5,744 nucleotides of DNA from NCBI GenBank assembly GCA_032122615.1, contig JAQBGF010000122.1, positions 1 to 5,744 on the forward strand, read 5' to 3'. The position numbers and the translations under genes were made by a program. The notes beneath the pieces are model-generated. The model did no database searches. It was not told the DNA's origin and was given only the letters and a program-made list of their open reading frames with translations. Origin of the DNA: SHZI01 sp032122615 (GTDB lineage: Bacteria; Pseudomonadota; Gammaproteobacteria; Steroidobacterales; GCA-2729495). Below, piece by piece: positions 1 through 5,744 of this stretch; within the stretch, counting starts at the first letter, position 1; every line of letters begins with the position of its first letter.

Positions 1-20
1 CTGAAGGGGACGATGTTCAT
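1..20 (-). CDS. Possible start of a divergent gene (first six codons only)
   Basis: An ATG on the minus strand at 20-18 opens a frame that reads M-N-I-V-P-F before running off the left edge. Upstream of it on that strand lies GGAG followed by six bases and then the ATG, which is a well-placed Shine-Dalgarno. The gene would be divergent from the LacI-family repressor and would share the operator at 125-142, the usual arrangement for a sugar transporter or catabolic gene controlled by its neighbour. The GH1 enzyme in this window has no signal peptide, so a sugar uptake protein is needed somewhere, but six residues cannot identify one. Short plus-strand frames also stay open across this edge by chance in such GC-rich DNA, so this is a candidate only. 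Confidence 0.33.
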
Positions 21-103
21 AGCGGTCTCCGCGACAGCTGCTCAGGGCGGGTCGAAGCGCAGCCCTGGCGCCATCTAAGTCCGCGCACTTCGGCGATGTG
101 AGT

Positions 104-153
104 GCCCGCTAAACCGCGAGTCTTTTTGAAAGCGCTTGCAAAGTTTAGCGGGC
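104..153. repeat. Perfect 11-bp inverted repeat flanking the operator
   Basis: GCCCGCTAAAC at 104-114 is repeated exactly as its reverse complement GTTTAGCGGGC at 143-153. The 28 bases between the arms contain the 125-142 operator, which abuts the right arm and lies ten bases from the left arm. The match stops at once on both sides (103/154 and 115/142 do not pair). It could be a pair of half-sites for a second regulator, or a stem with a large loop in a transcript. The sequence does not show which. Confidence 0.65.
125..142. promoter_or_regulatory. LacI-family operator upstream of the repressor gene
   Basis: TTTGAAAGCGCTTGCAAA is an 18-bp palindrome with a single mismatched pair (129/138) and a central CG, the hallmark of LacI/GalR/CcpA operators. 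It resembles the Bacillus CcpA cre type TGWAARCGYTWNCW (127-140). Its core is shared with the site at 1451-1462 before the beta-glucosidase. It lies about 155 bases upstream of the repressor start and about 105 bases from the candidate divergent start at 20, so it could govern both. Autoregulation by the adjacent LacI-family protein is inferred from position and from the shared motif. Confidence 0.75.
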
Positions 154-285
154 TGCCGGCGGCGTTGTCAATCGCGTTTGCCATGGCCGGGCGCTAAGAT
201 TGTTGTGCGTTGCGTTCTCTGCGCTGCAATCGAAGGCCTGCAACAAGCGCAAGCAAGGAGTAACGCGCGCGCCATTGCAGACCGT

Positions 286-290
286 GGGGA
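286..290 (+). promoter_or_regulatory. Ribosome binding site deciding the repressor start
   Basis: GGGGA lies five bases before the ATG at 296. It favours this start over in-frame upstream TTG (200, 275) and GTG (284) codons, which lack a well-spaced Shine-Dalgarno and would only lengthen an already extended basic N-terminus. Confidence 0.55.
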
Positions 291-295
291 AGAGA

Positions 296-1357
296 ATGAA
301 GAAGAAAACGACGAGTCGATCGAGCCGCAAGCGCCGCGTGACGGCAGCTTCGCAAGTGCTTGCCGTGACCCTCGAGATGGTGGCAACCGAGGCCGGCGTG
401 TCACCGAGCACGGTTTCTCGCATCTTAAACGGCACGGCCAGGGTCCGCGAGTCGAAGGTGCGCGCCGTAAATGCCGCCGTCGCCAAGCTGCAGTTCAGGC
501 CGAACCCGGTCGCGCGCTCGCTGGCGGGGGGCAAGTCCATGAGCGTCGGCGTGGTGATTCAGGCCATCGAAAGTCCCTTCTACGCGGAGACGCTGGCGAC
601 CATGGAGAAAGCCCTGTTCCGCGCCGGCTATTCCGTGCTGTTCGTGAGCGGTCACTGGCGGGAGGATGACGAGCGCCGGTGCATCGAGCACCTGCTCTCC
701 CGGCGGGTGGACGGCATTATCCTGATGACGAGCTGCCTGCCGGAGCAGGAGCTGATTCAACTGTCGCGAAGCGCGCCGCTGGTGCTCACGGGGCGTCACG
801 TCGCCAGTGACCGCATCTGCTCGCTCGACGTTGATAATTCCCCGGGCGCGCGCCTCGCCGCGGAGTACCTGATCGGGCAAGGGCACCAGCGGATCGCGTT
901 CATTGCCGGACCGGTGGAACATCCCGACTCGACGCAACGGCTCGACGGCTACAAGGCGGCCCTGGCCGGCAGCCATATCCCGTTCAGCAGGAAACTGGTC
1001 GTGGCGGGCGACTATACGGATGCCGGCGGCTACGCGGCGATGAACCGGCTGCTCGATACCGGGGAAAGCTTTACCGCGGTGTTCGCCGCGAACGACCAGT
1101 CAGCGTGCGGGGCGATGCTGGCGTTGCACCGCCGCGGTCTGGAGGTGCCGCGAGACATCTCCGTCGTCGGCTTCGACGACTTGCCCTCCTCGTCATTTAC
1201 GATCCCACCCCTCACGACCGTCCATCGGTCCATCAACGAAATCGCCGTGACCACTGCCGAGGCCATGGTTGAACTCATCGAGGGTAGGACGCCCGCCCCC
1301 AGAGCGACCCCGGCGACCCTCGCTATTCGCGAGTCGACGGCCCGGCGGCGCGACTGA
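296..1357 (+). CDS. LacI/GalR-family transcriptional repressor
   Basis: This 353-residue cytoplasmic DNA-binding protein probably represses the downstream beta-glucosidase and itself until a sugar binds. After a basic tail of about 23 residues (rich in Lys and Arg, longer than usual for the family), a LacI helix-turn-helix spans residues 25-46, with recognition helix SPSTVSRILNG at 36-46. The hinge helix follows at about 68-78 (RPNPVARSLAG), with Leu76 placed to enter the operator minor groove. The periplasmic-binding-protein-like effector domain covers about 83-345. It contains the family blocks SLDVDN (176-181), HQRIAFIAGP (197-206), AANDQSACGAM (264-274) and VVGFDD (290-295), and ends with the usual PPLTTV block (304-309). 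Length is near the family norm of 330-350. Operator-like palindromes sit upstream of this gene and of the next one. The inducer cannot be read from sequence; a beta-glucoside or glucose derivative is the guess from context. Confidence 0.93.
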   Translation: MKKKTTSRSSRKRRVTAASQVLAVTLEMVATEAGVSPSTVSRILNGTARVRESKVRAVNAAVAKLQFRPNPVARSLAGGKSMSVGVVIQAIESPFYAETLATMEKALFRAGYSVLFVSGHWREDDERRCIEHLLSRRVDGIILMTSCLPEQELIQLSRSAPLVLTGRHVASDRICSLDVDNSPGARLAAEYLIGQGHQRIAFIAGPVEHPDSTQRLDGYKAALAGSHIPFSRKLVVAGDYTDAGGYAAMNRLLDTGESFTAVFAANDQSACGAMLALHRRGLEVPRDISVVGFDDLPSSSFTIPPLTTVHRSINEIAVTTAEAMVELIEGRTPAPRATPATLAIRESTARRRD

Positions 1358-1365
1358 GCTGCCGT

Positions 1366-1380
1366 CAGCGCCTCGCGCTG
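1366..1380 (+). terminator. Small hairpin after the repressor gene (weak terminator candidate)
   Basis: CAGCGC and GCGCTG pair perfectly around a three-base CTC loop, nine bases past the repressor stop codon. No T-run follows, so it is not a classical intrinsic terminator. It may pause transcription, protect the 3' end or mean nothing. Confidence 0.2.
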
Positions 1381-1450
1381 CCTCCCTGCAGCAATGACCC
1401 GTGCGGCGATCTGCTCGCCACGCGCGGCCAGCGCTGTGCTAAGTTTCCTT

Positions 1451-1462
1451 GAAAGCGCTTTC
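1451..1462. promoter_or_regulatory. LacI-family operator upstream of the beta-glucosidase
   Basis: GAAAGCGCTTTC is a perfect 12-bp palindrome with a central CG. Within 1450-1463 it fits the cre-type pattern TGWAARCGYTWNCW. It shares GAAAGCGCTT and the flanking TT with the site at 125-142. It lies 85 bases before the glucosidase start codon in the only intergenic gap available for that gene's promoter, so repression by the upstream LacI-family protein is the simplest reading. Confidence 0.8.
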
Positions 1463-1488
1463 TGAATTTGCTGCATTCGCGGTAAAGT
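1460..1488 (+). promoter_or_regulatory. Tentative sigma70-type promoter for the beta-glucosidase
   Basis: TTCTGA at 1460-1465 and TAAAGT at 1483-1488 are 17 bases apart and match the -35 and -10 consensus at three and four of six positions. The -35 box would overlap the operator at 1451-1462, which would explain repression. An alternative pair is TTGAAA (1449-1454) with TGCATT (1472-1477), also 17 apart and also overlapping the operator. Neither pair is strong, and the choice is a guess. Confidence 0.25.
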
Positions 1489-1547
1489 GAAACTGGCGAA
1501 CGCCTGGCGCCGAGACTGTTGCCCGACGAGGGACGGGACCAAAGACT

Positions 1548-2951
1548 GTGAATTCTGATGATGATTTATTGGACGAGGCGATCCGCCTCGAGCCCGCCGC
1601 ACTCGCCCGGCGATTCCCCAGGGAGTTCGTCTGGGGTGTAGCGACGAGCGCCTACCAGATCGAGGGGGCCGCCCACGCGGACGGGCGCGGCGTCTCGATC
1701 TGGGACGAATTTTGCCGTCGCACCGGCGCGATTAAGGACGGCAGCAACGGCGATCGTGCCTGCGACCATTACAACCGGGCCGAGGAAGACATCGCTCTTA
1801 TGGCGAATCTCAACGTGACAGGCTACCGGTTTTCGATCGCCTGGCCGCGTGTGCAGCCGCGCGGCGCGGGTCCGTGGAACGAGACAGCTTTCTCCTTCTA
1901 CGACCGCCTGATCGACTCCCTCCTCGGCCGGGGCATCGCTCCGCACGTCACGCTCTACCACTGGGACTTGCCCCAGGCGCTGCAGGAGCGGGGCGGCTGG
2001 GTGAGCCGCGATACGGTGAACCGTTTCGTCGACTATGCGGCGGAAGTCGCGCGCCGTTTTGGCAGCCGCGTGGCATCGATCGCCACGCACAACGAGCCCT
2101 GGGTCGTCGCGGTGCTGGGTCACGAGACGGGAATCTTCGCGCCCGGCGTGAAGAGCCAGAAGGCGGCGATGCAGGTCTCGCACCACCTGTTGCTCAGCCA
2201 CGGCCTCGCGCTACAGGCGCTGCACGCCCAGGGCTGCACGGCGCCACTCGGCATCGTGCTCAATCAGTCGCCATGCCATCCGGCGACCGACTCTGCCGAG
2301 GACCGGGCCAGGGCTCGTCTCGACGACGGACTTACAATCCGCTGGTACATGGATGCCTTGTTCGCCGGGCGGTACCCGCAGGATGTACTGTCATTCCTTG
2401 GCGAGGACGCGCCGCAGGTCGCGGATGGCGATCTCGAGACCATTCGCCAGCCACTGGACTTTCTCGGCATCAATTACTACACGAGGAACGTCTCGGGCAC
2501 CGGGGCGCCGAGGGAGCCGATACAACCCGACAGGGAAGTGACTGACATGGGCTGGGAGGTCTTCCCCGCAGGACTCCCCGAACTGCTCGTGCGCTTGCGC
2601 GCCGACTACCCGCTGCCACCCGTGTACATCACTGAAAACGGCGCCGCCTACAAGGATCAGCTGATCGACGGACGCATCGCCGATGTCAATCGTATCCGCT
2701 ACCTGGCTGCACACATCGCCGCACTCGCCACTGCCATCGACGCGGGGGTCGACGTGCGCGGCTACTTCCTCTGGAGCCTGCTCGATAACTTCGAGTGGGT
2801 GGACGGTTACACAAAGCGCTTCGGGATCTTCTACGTCGACTACGCGACCGGGCGACGCATTCCCAAGGAAAGCGCGGCCTGGTATCGCACTCTCTGTTCG
2901 GTAGCCAGGGCGCGCGAGCCGCAGTCCACGCGCGCAGCCGTGGGCGACTGA
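1548..2951 (+). CDS. bglA: GH1 beta-glucosidase (family 1 glycoside hydrolase)
   Basis: This 467-residue enzyme hydrolyses beta-linked glucosides such as cellobiose to glucose, retaining anomeric configuration. It is a single GH1 barrel with no signal peptide, so it is likely cytoplasmic and needs a separate uptake system. The N-terminal signature FVWGVATSAYQIEGA spans 27-41, with Gln37 a glucose-binding residue. YHWDLP is at 137-142. The acid/base Glu183 lies in THNEP (180-184) and the nucleophile Glu363 in ITENG (361-365). The sugar-binding block FLWSLLDNFEW at 407-417 contains Trp409, Glu416 and Trp417. All key residues are intact and length is normal (about 440-470). The start is GTG at 1548: the next upstream in-frame codon of note is the stop at 1488-1490, no other start lies between, and the nearby ATGs at 1558 and 1561 are out of frame. 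Its Shine-Dalgarno (GGGA, nine bases upstream) is modest. Beta-galactosidase or beta-fucosidase side activity is possible. The symbol is generic. Confidence 0.95.
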   Translation: MNSDDDLLDEAIRLEPAALARRFPREFVWGVATSAYQIEGAAHADGRGVSIWDEFCRRTGAIKDGSNGDRACDHYNRAEEDIALMANLNVTGYRFSIAWPRVQPRGAGPWNETAFSFYDRLIDSLLGRGIAPHVTLYHWDLPQALQERGGWVSRDTVNRFVDYAAEVARRFGSRVASIATHNEPWVVAVLGHETGIFAPGVKSQKAAMQVSHHLLLSHGLALQALHAQGCTAPLGIVLNQSPCHPATDSAEDRARARLDDGLTIRWYMDALFAGRYPQDVLSFLGEDAPQVADGDLETIRQPLDFLGINYYTRNVSGTGAPREPIQPDREVTDMGWEVFPAGLPELLVRLRADYPLPPVYITENGAAYKDQLIDGRIADVNRIRYLAAHIAALATAIDAGVDVRGYFLWSLLDNFEWVDGYTKRFGIFYVDYATGRRIPKESAAWYRTLCSVARAREPQSTRAAVGD

Positions 2952-2971
2952 CGGCAATAGCGGCCTGCTGC
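2952..2971. other. 20-base convergent junction between bglA and glgA
   Basis: The stop codons of the two tail-to-tail genes are 20 bases apart. No stem-loop or T-run is visible in the gap, so transcripts from each side must end inside the opposite gene, by Rho, or by a signal I cannot see. Confidence 0.6.
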
Positions 2972-4495
2972 TCAGGAACTGGCGACCGCCCGAGTGCCGC
3001 GACCGCCCGGGTCCAGCGTCGCACTGCCACGCAGCTCCTCGTACAGCAACAGGGTGCGACGTGCCGCCTCGTGCCAGGAAAAGTCCTGGGCCATTGCTCT
3101 GCGCATCAGCGATCGCCAGCGCTCTGGCTGCCGGTAATAGCGCACCGCGCGCTGCATGGTTCCAGCGAGCTCTGCCCCGCTGGCAACGTCGAAACAAAAA
3201 CCCGTGCCCACCTGTGTCGGCCCGTTCTCCTCGCCGGCATCGATCACGGTGTCCGCGAGACCTCCGGTGCGGCGAACGACTGGCAGCGTGCCGTAGCGCA
3301 GGCCATACAATTGCGTCAACCCGCACGGCTCGAAACGGGAAGGCACGAGCACAGCATCACTGCCGGCAATCAGTCGATGGGCGAGCGCTTCGTCGTAGCC
3401 GATACGCACAGCCACCCGCAGAGGCTGTGCCTGTGCCGCGGCGATCAGCGCCGCCTCGAGGCCCGGGTCTCCCGCGCCCAGCACGGCAACTTGTGCGCCG
3501 CTGTCGAGTACCGCCGGCAGCGCCTCGAGCACGAGGTCCAGCCCCTTTTGATGAGTGAACCGGCTCACCAGGGCAAACAGCGGGCCATCGGCGCTCTTCG
3601 CGAGACCCAGTTCCGCCTGCAAAGCCCGCTTGCAGCGGCCCTTGCCGGACAGGCCGTGCGCGGAAAATCGTGCCGGCAGGTTAACGTCGGTTTGCGGGTT
3701 CCACAGCGCCGGGTCGACGCCATTTAAGATGCCGCGGACGGCGGACCCACGCTGGCGAATCAGGCCGTCCATGCCGCAGCCAAACTCACGGGTCGCGATC
3801 TCCGCCGCATAGGTCGGGCTGACGGTGGTGATCCGGTCCGCATAAACGAGGCCGGCCTTGAGGAAGGAGATCTGGTCGTGAAACTCCAGGCCGTCGGGCT
3901 GCAGCGCCTCGCGCGGCAGGCCCAGGGTGGCGAAATCCGCCTCGGGGAACAGGCCCTGGAAGGCGAGATTATGGATCGTGAACACCGTCGAGGCCTGCCC
4001 GCCGGGATGCGCCCGGATGTAGGCGCAGGCGAGGCCCGCGTGCCAGTCGTGCGCGTGCACGATGTCCGGGGTCCATTGCGGATCGAGTTCGCCGGCGGCG
4101 ACGTGAGCCGCCGTCCAGCCGAGTAGTGCGAAGCGTTGCAGGTTATCGCGCCACTCGGTGCCGTCTTCGTCCTGGTAGGGACCGCCGCCGCGCCGGTACA
4201 AAAACGGCGCGTCGATCACGTAGACCGGCACGCGCTGCGAAACGACCCGCCCGCGGCACAGCGTGACCCGTCCGGCGCCGAACAACGGGCCGAGGGTGCA
4301 CACGTCCCGGCGCTGTTGCAGGGCGTCGCTGATCGGCGGCAGTCCGGGCAGCAGCAGCCGCACGTCGGCCCCCAGGTCGGCCAGGGCCTGGGGCAACGCG
4401 CCGACGACGTCGGCCAGGCCGCCGGTCTTGACCAGCGGGTGGCATTCGGCCGCCACGTGCAGCACGCGTATCGGCCCGGGTACTCGATCAAGCAT
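2972..4495 (-). CDS. glgA: Glycogen synthase (ADP-glucose type, GT5)
   Basis: This enzyme transfers glucose from ADP-glucose to the non-reducing end of an alpha-1,4-glucan in the cytoplasm. The 507 residues form two Rossmann-like GT-B domains. The N-terminal starch synthase domain has the ADP-glucose-binding KTGGLADVVGALP block at 23-35 and HAHDWHAGL at 147-155. It is followed by FTIHNLAFQG (172-181) and ILNGVDPALWNP (256-267). The C-terminal domain carries SRFTHQKGLD (311-320), where Arg312 and Lys317 match the phosphate-binding pair. SRFEPCGLTQLYGLRYGTLPVVRRTGGLADTV lies at 386-417 and includes the catalytic Glu389. It is about 30 residues longer than E. coli GlgA (477). Part of the excess is a low-complexity tail after residue 489 that looks dispensable. 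Its ATG overlaps the glgC stop and has no Shine-Dalgarno (the preceding bases read GCTTGCCTCA), so translation is probably coupled to glgC. The use of ADP-glucose is supported by the glgC neighbour. Confidence 0.97.
   Translation of the reverse strand: MLDRVPGPIRVLHVAAECHPLVKTGGLADVVGALPQALADLGADVRLLLPGLPPISDALQQRRDVCTLGPLFGAGRVTLCRGRVVSQRVPVYVIDAPFLYRRGGGPYQDEDGTEWRDNLQRFALLGWTAAHVAAGELDPQWTPDIVHAHDWHAGLACAYIRAHPGGQASTVFTIHNLAFQGLFPEADFATLGLPREALQPDGLEFHDQISFLKAGLVYADRITTVSPTYAAEIATREFGCGMDGLIRQRGSAVRGILNGVDPALWNPQTDVNLPARFSAHGLSGKGRCKRALQAELGLAKSADGPLFALVSRFTHQKGLDLVLEALPAVLDSGAQVAVLGAGDPGLEAALIAAAQAQPLRVAVRIGYDEALAHRLIAGSDAVLVPSRFEPCGLTQLYGLRYGTLPVVRRTGGLADTVIDAGEENGPTQVGTGFCFDVASGAELAGTMQRAVRYYRQPERWRSLMRRAMAQDFSWHEAARRTLLLYEELRGSATLDPGGRGTRAVASS
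4488..4495 (-). promoter_or_regulatory. ATG/TGA overlap coupling glgA to glgC
   Basis: On the minus strand ATGCTTGA contains both the glgA start and the glgC stop, an 8-base overlap in different frames. With no Shine-Dalgarno ahead of glgA, ribosomes finishing glgC most likely restart on glgA, keeping the two enzymes in step. Confidence 0.6.
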
Positions 4496-5744
4496 TGAGG
4501 CAAGCGAGCATCGCGGCAGTTACCAGCGTGATGCCGCTGTCGGTCCGGAAGAAGCGCAGCGCATCCGCCTTTTCATCTTCGCCGATCACCATGCCTTCCG
4601 GAATCGAGCAGCCGCGATCGACGATCACGCGACGCAGTCGCGCGTGGCGTCCGACCTCAACTCCGGGCAACAGCACGGACCATTCGACGCTGGCGTAGGA
4701 ATGCACGCGCACCCGCCAGAACAACACCGAACGCAGCACGGAGCCCGAAATGATGCTGCCGCTGGAGACCAGCGATTCCAGGGCCATGCCGCGGCGGCCC
4801 TCCTCGTTGTGCACGAACTTGGCCGGCGCCAGCTGCCCCTGGTGGGTCCAGATTGGCCAGTGCGTGTCGTACATATCGAGCAGCGGTTCGGTCGCCGTGA
4901 GGTCGATGTTGGCATCCCAGTACGAGTCGACCGTGCCCACGTCGCGCCAGTACGGAGCAGTGCCCGGTGCGCTGCCGACACAGCTCATTGCGAACGGATG
5001 CGCCGCCGCGTTGCCGGTGCGCACCGCGCGCGGGATGATGTCCCTGCCGAAGTCATGGTTCGAGGACGGGTCGGCCATGTCGCGCGCCAGTTCGGCATAC
5101 AGGTAGGGTGCATTGAAGATGTAGATCCCCATGCTCACCAGCGACCGGTCGGTGCTGCCCGGGACGCACGGCGGGTTGGCGGGCTTCTCGACGAAGTCGC
5201 TGATGTGCCACTGCTCGTCTACTGCCATCACGCCGAATGCACGGGCTTCCTCGCGGGGCACCTCGATGCAGGCGACCGTGCATTCGCGGCCCTTGTCGAC
5301 ATGGTCGGCCAGCATGATCGCGTAGTTCATCTTGTAAACATGGTCGCCGCCGAGCACGACCGCGTAATCGGCACCGTAACTTTCGAGAATGTCCTGATTC
5401 TGCAAGACGGCATCGGCTGTACCGCGGTACCAGTGCTCCTCATTCACGCGCTGCTGGGCGGGCATCAGGTCGATGAACTCGTTCGCCTCGCTCTTCAGGA
5501 AGGACCAGCCGCGCTGCACGTGGCGCAACAGGCTGTGGCTCTTGTACTGGGTGATCACGCCGATCCGACGGATGCCCGAGTTCAGGCAGTTAGACAGCGC
5601 GAAATCAATAATCCGGAACTTGCCGCCAAAGTAGACCGCCGGCTTGGCACGCCGATCGGTCAGGTGGTGCAGCCGGCCGCCACGCCCACCGGCGAGCACG
5701 AGCGCGATGGCCCGCTTCGGGAGGTCGAGGCGTTGCGCGAGGTC
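4488..5744 (-). CDS. glgC: Glucose-1-phosphate adenylyltransferase (5' end outside window)
   Basis: This enzyme makes ADP-glucose and pyrophosphate from ATP and glucose-1-phosphate, the regulated first step of bacterial glycogen synthesis. The frame stays open to the right edge, giving 418 residues with roughly ten missing compared with E. coli GlgC (431). The GTG at 5699 is an internal Val in IALVLAGGRG, not the start. Numbering from the edge, the nucleotide-binding loop LAGGRGGRL is at 17-25 and RRAKPAVYFGGKFRIIDFAL at 31-50. The catalytic Asp134 lies in GGDHVYK, matching E. coli Asp142. The glucose-1-phosphate Lys187 lies in FVEKPANPP, matching Lys195. PYWRDVG follows, then a C-terminal left-handed beta-helix domain ending in IPEGMVIGEDEKAD and an FFRTDSGI block. 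Arg31 replaces the E. coli Lys39 that binds fructose-1,6-bisphosphate, and Tyr38 replaces His46. As I recall it, the Agrobacterium-type enzyme also has these residues. A Gly replaces the usual Ser/Thr after GGRG. The promoter and any glgB neighbour lie beyond the edge. Confidence 0.97.
   Translation of the reverse strand, partial: DLAQRLDLPKRAIALVLAGGRGGRLHHLTDRRAKPAVYFGGKFRIIDFALSNCLNSGIRRIGVITQYKSHSLLRHVQRGWSFLKSEANEFIDLMPAQQRVNEEHWYRGTADAVLQNQDILESYGADYAVVLGGDHVYKMNYAIMLADHVDKGRECTVACIEVPREEARAFGVMAVDEQWHISDFVEKPANPPCVPGSTDRSLVSMGIYIFNAPYLYAELARDMADPSSNHDFGRDIIPRAVRTGNAAAHPFAMSCVGSAPGTAPYWRDVGTVDSYWDANIDLTATEPLLDMYDTHWPIWTHQGQLAPAKFVHNEEGRRGMALESLVSSGSIISGSVLRSVLFWRVRVHSYASVEWSVLLPGVEVGRHARLRRVIVDRGCSIPEGMVIGEDEKADALRFFRTDSGITLVTAAMLACLNA

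Larger units (their letters stand above)
21..295. other. Upstream regulatory region and leader of the repressor gene
   Basis: No convincing gene is seen here. The region holds the operator palindrome at 125-142, the inverted repeat whose arms are 104-114 and 143-153, and about 150 bases of leader before the repressor start. TTGTCA at 165-170 resembles a -35 box and TAAGAT at 195-200 a -10 box, but they are 24 bases apart, so I do not call a promoter. AAGGAG at 255-260 looks like a Shine-Dalgarno, but the nearest in-frame start (TTG at 275) is 14 bases away. Its use would lengthen the repressor by seven residues. Confidence 0.5.

Noticed and set aside
1..78. Plus-strand open frame from the left edge as the tail of an upstream gene
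   Set aside because: It spans only 25 codons with no recognisable sequence, another plus-strand frame is open equally far, and the minus-strand start at 20 has better support.
200..295. N-terminal extension of the repressor from TTG at 200
   Set aside because: It adds 32 residues before an already long basic tail, lacks a Shine-Dalgarno at the TTG, and matches nothing in LacI-family N-termini.
145..540. Minus-strand open frame of 131 codons across the repressor 5' region
   Set aside because: It is a shadow of the repressor gene in GC-rich DNA, has no recognisable domain, and overlaps the helix-turn-helix coding region.
1495..1504. GGCGAACGCC hairpin ahead of the glucosidase
   Set aside because: A four-base stem with a two-base loop is too small to be meaningful in such GC-rich sequence.
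1558..1563. Tandem ATG codons as the glucosidase start
   Set aside because: Both are out of frame with the GH1 protein, and the frame opened at 1558 soon meets a stop. The GTG at 1548 is the in-frame start.
2813..2821. AAAGCGCTT, a third copy of the operator core
   Set aside because: It lies inside the GH1 gene where it encodes the T-K-R-F stretch conserved in the family, and the palindrome does not extend. Coincidence is the better explanation.
5697..5699. GTG as the glgC start codon
   Set aside because: It encodes a Val within the conserved nucleotide-binding strand, and the open frame with family-like sequence continues to the window edge.

Overview
The window is GC-rich, coding-dense DNA with the codon bias of a high-GC proteobacterium. 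The GlgC and GlgA sequences look proteobacterial, but lineage cannot be fixed more closely by eye. It holds four recognisable genes in two convergent blocks: a beta-glucoside utilisation block on the plus strand (positions 296-2951) and a glycogen synthesis block on the minus strand (2972-5744).

Left block. After about 275 bases without a confident gene comes a LacI/GalR-family repressor (296-1357), then a 190-base gap, then a GH1 beta-glucosidase (1548-2951). Two near-identical operator palindromes with the core GAAAGCGCTT, of the kind LacI/GalR/CcpA proteins bind, lie one upstream of the repressor (125-142) and one upstream of the glucosidase (1451-1462). The natural reading is that the repressor controls itself and the glucosidase. 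A good Shine-Dalgarno and ATG on the minus strand at position 20 suggest that a third, divergent gene begins at the left edge and shares the first operator. The first operator is enclosed by a perfect 11-bp inverted repeat (104-114 and 143-153) that I cannot assign to any known element.

Right block. glgC (ADP-glucose pyrophosphorylase, 5' end beyond the window) and glgA (glycogen synthase) are read leftwards and overlap by 8 bases, so glgA is probably translationally coupled to glgC. GlgC makes ADP-glucose from glucose-1-phosphate and ATP, and GlgA adds its glucose to alpha-1,4-glucan. The GlgC effector region carries Arg and Tyr where the E. coli enzyme has Lys39 and His46, so fructose-1,6-bisphosphate is unlikely to be its main activator.

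The two blocks meet tail to tail with only 20 bases between stop codons and no visible terminator. Together they describe intake of beta-glucosides to glucose in the cytoplasm next to storage of glucose as glycogen. The physical link is seen; any metabolic or regulatory link is inference. Nothing here amounts to a clearly new system: no mobile element, CRISPR array or RNA gene was found. The most unexplained item is the inverted repeat around the first operator.
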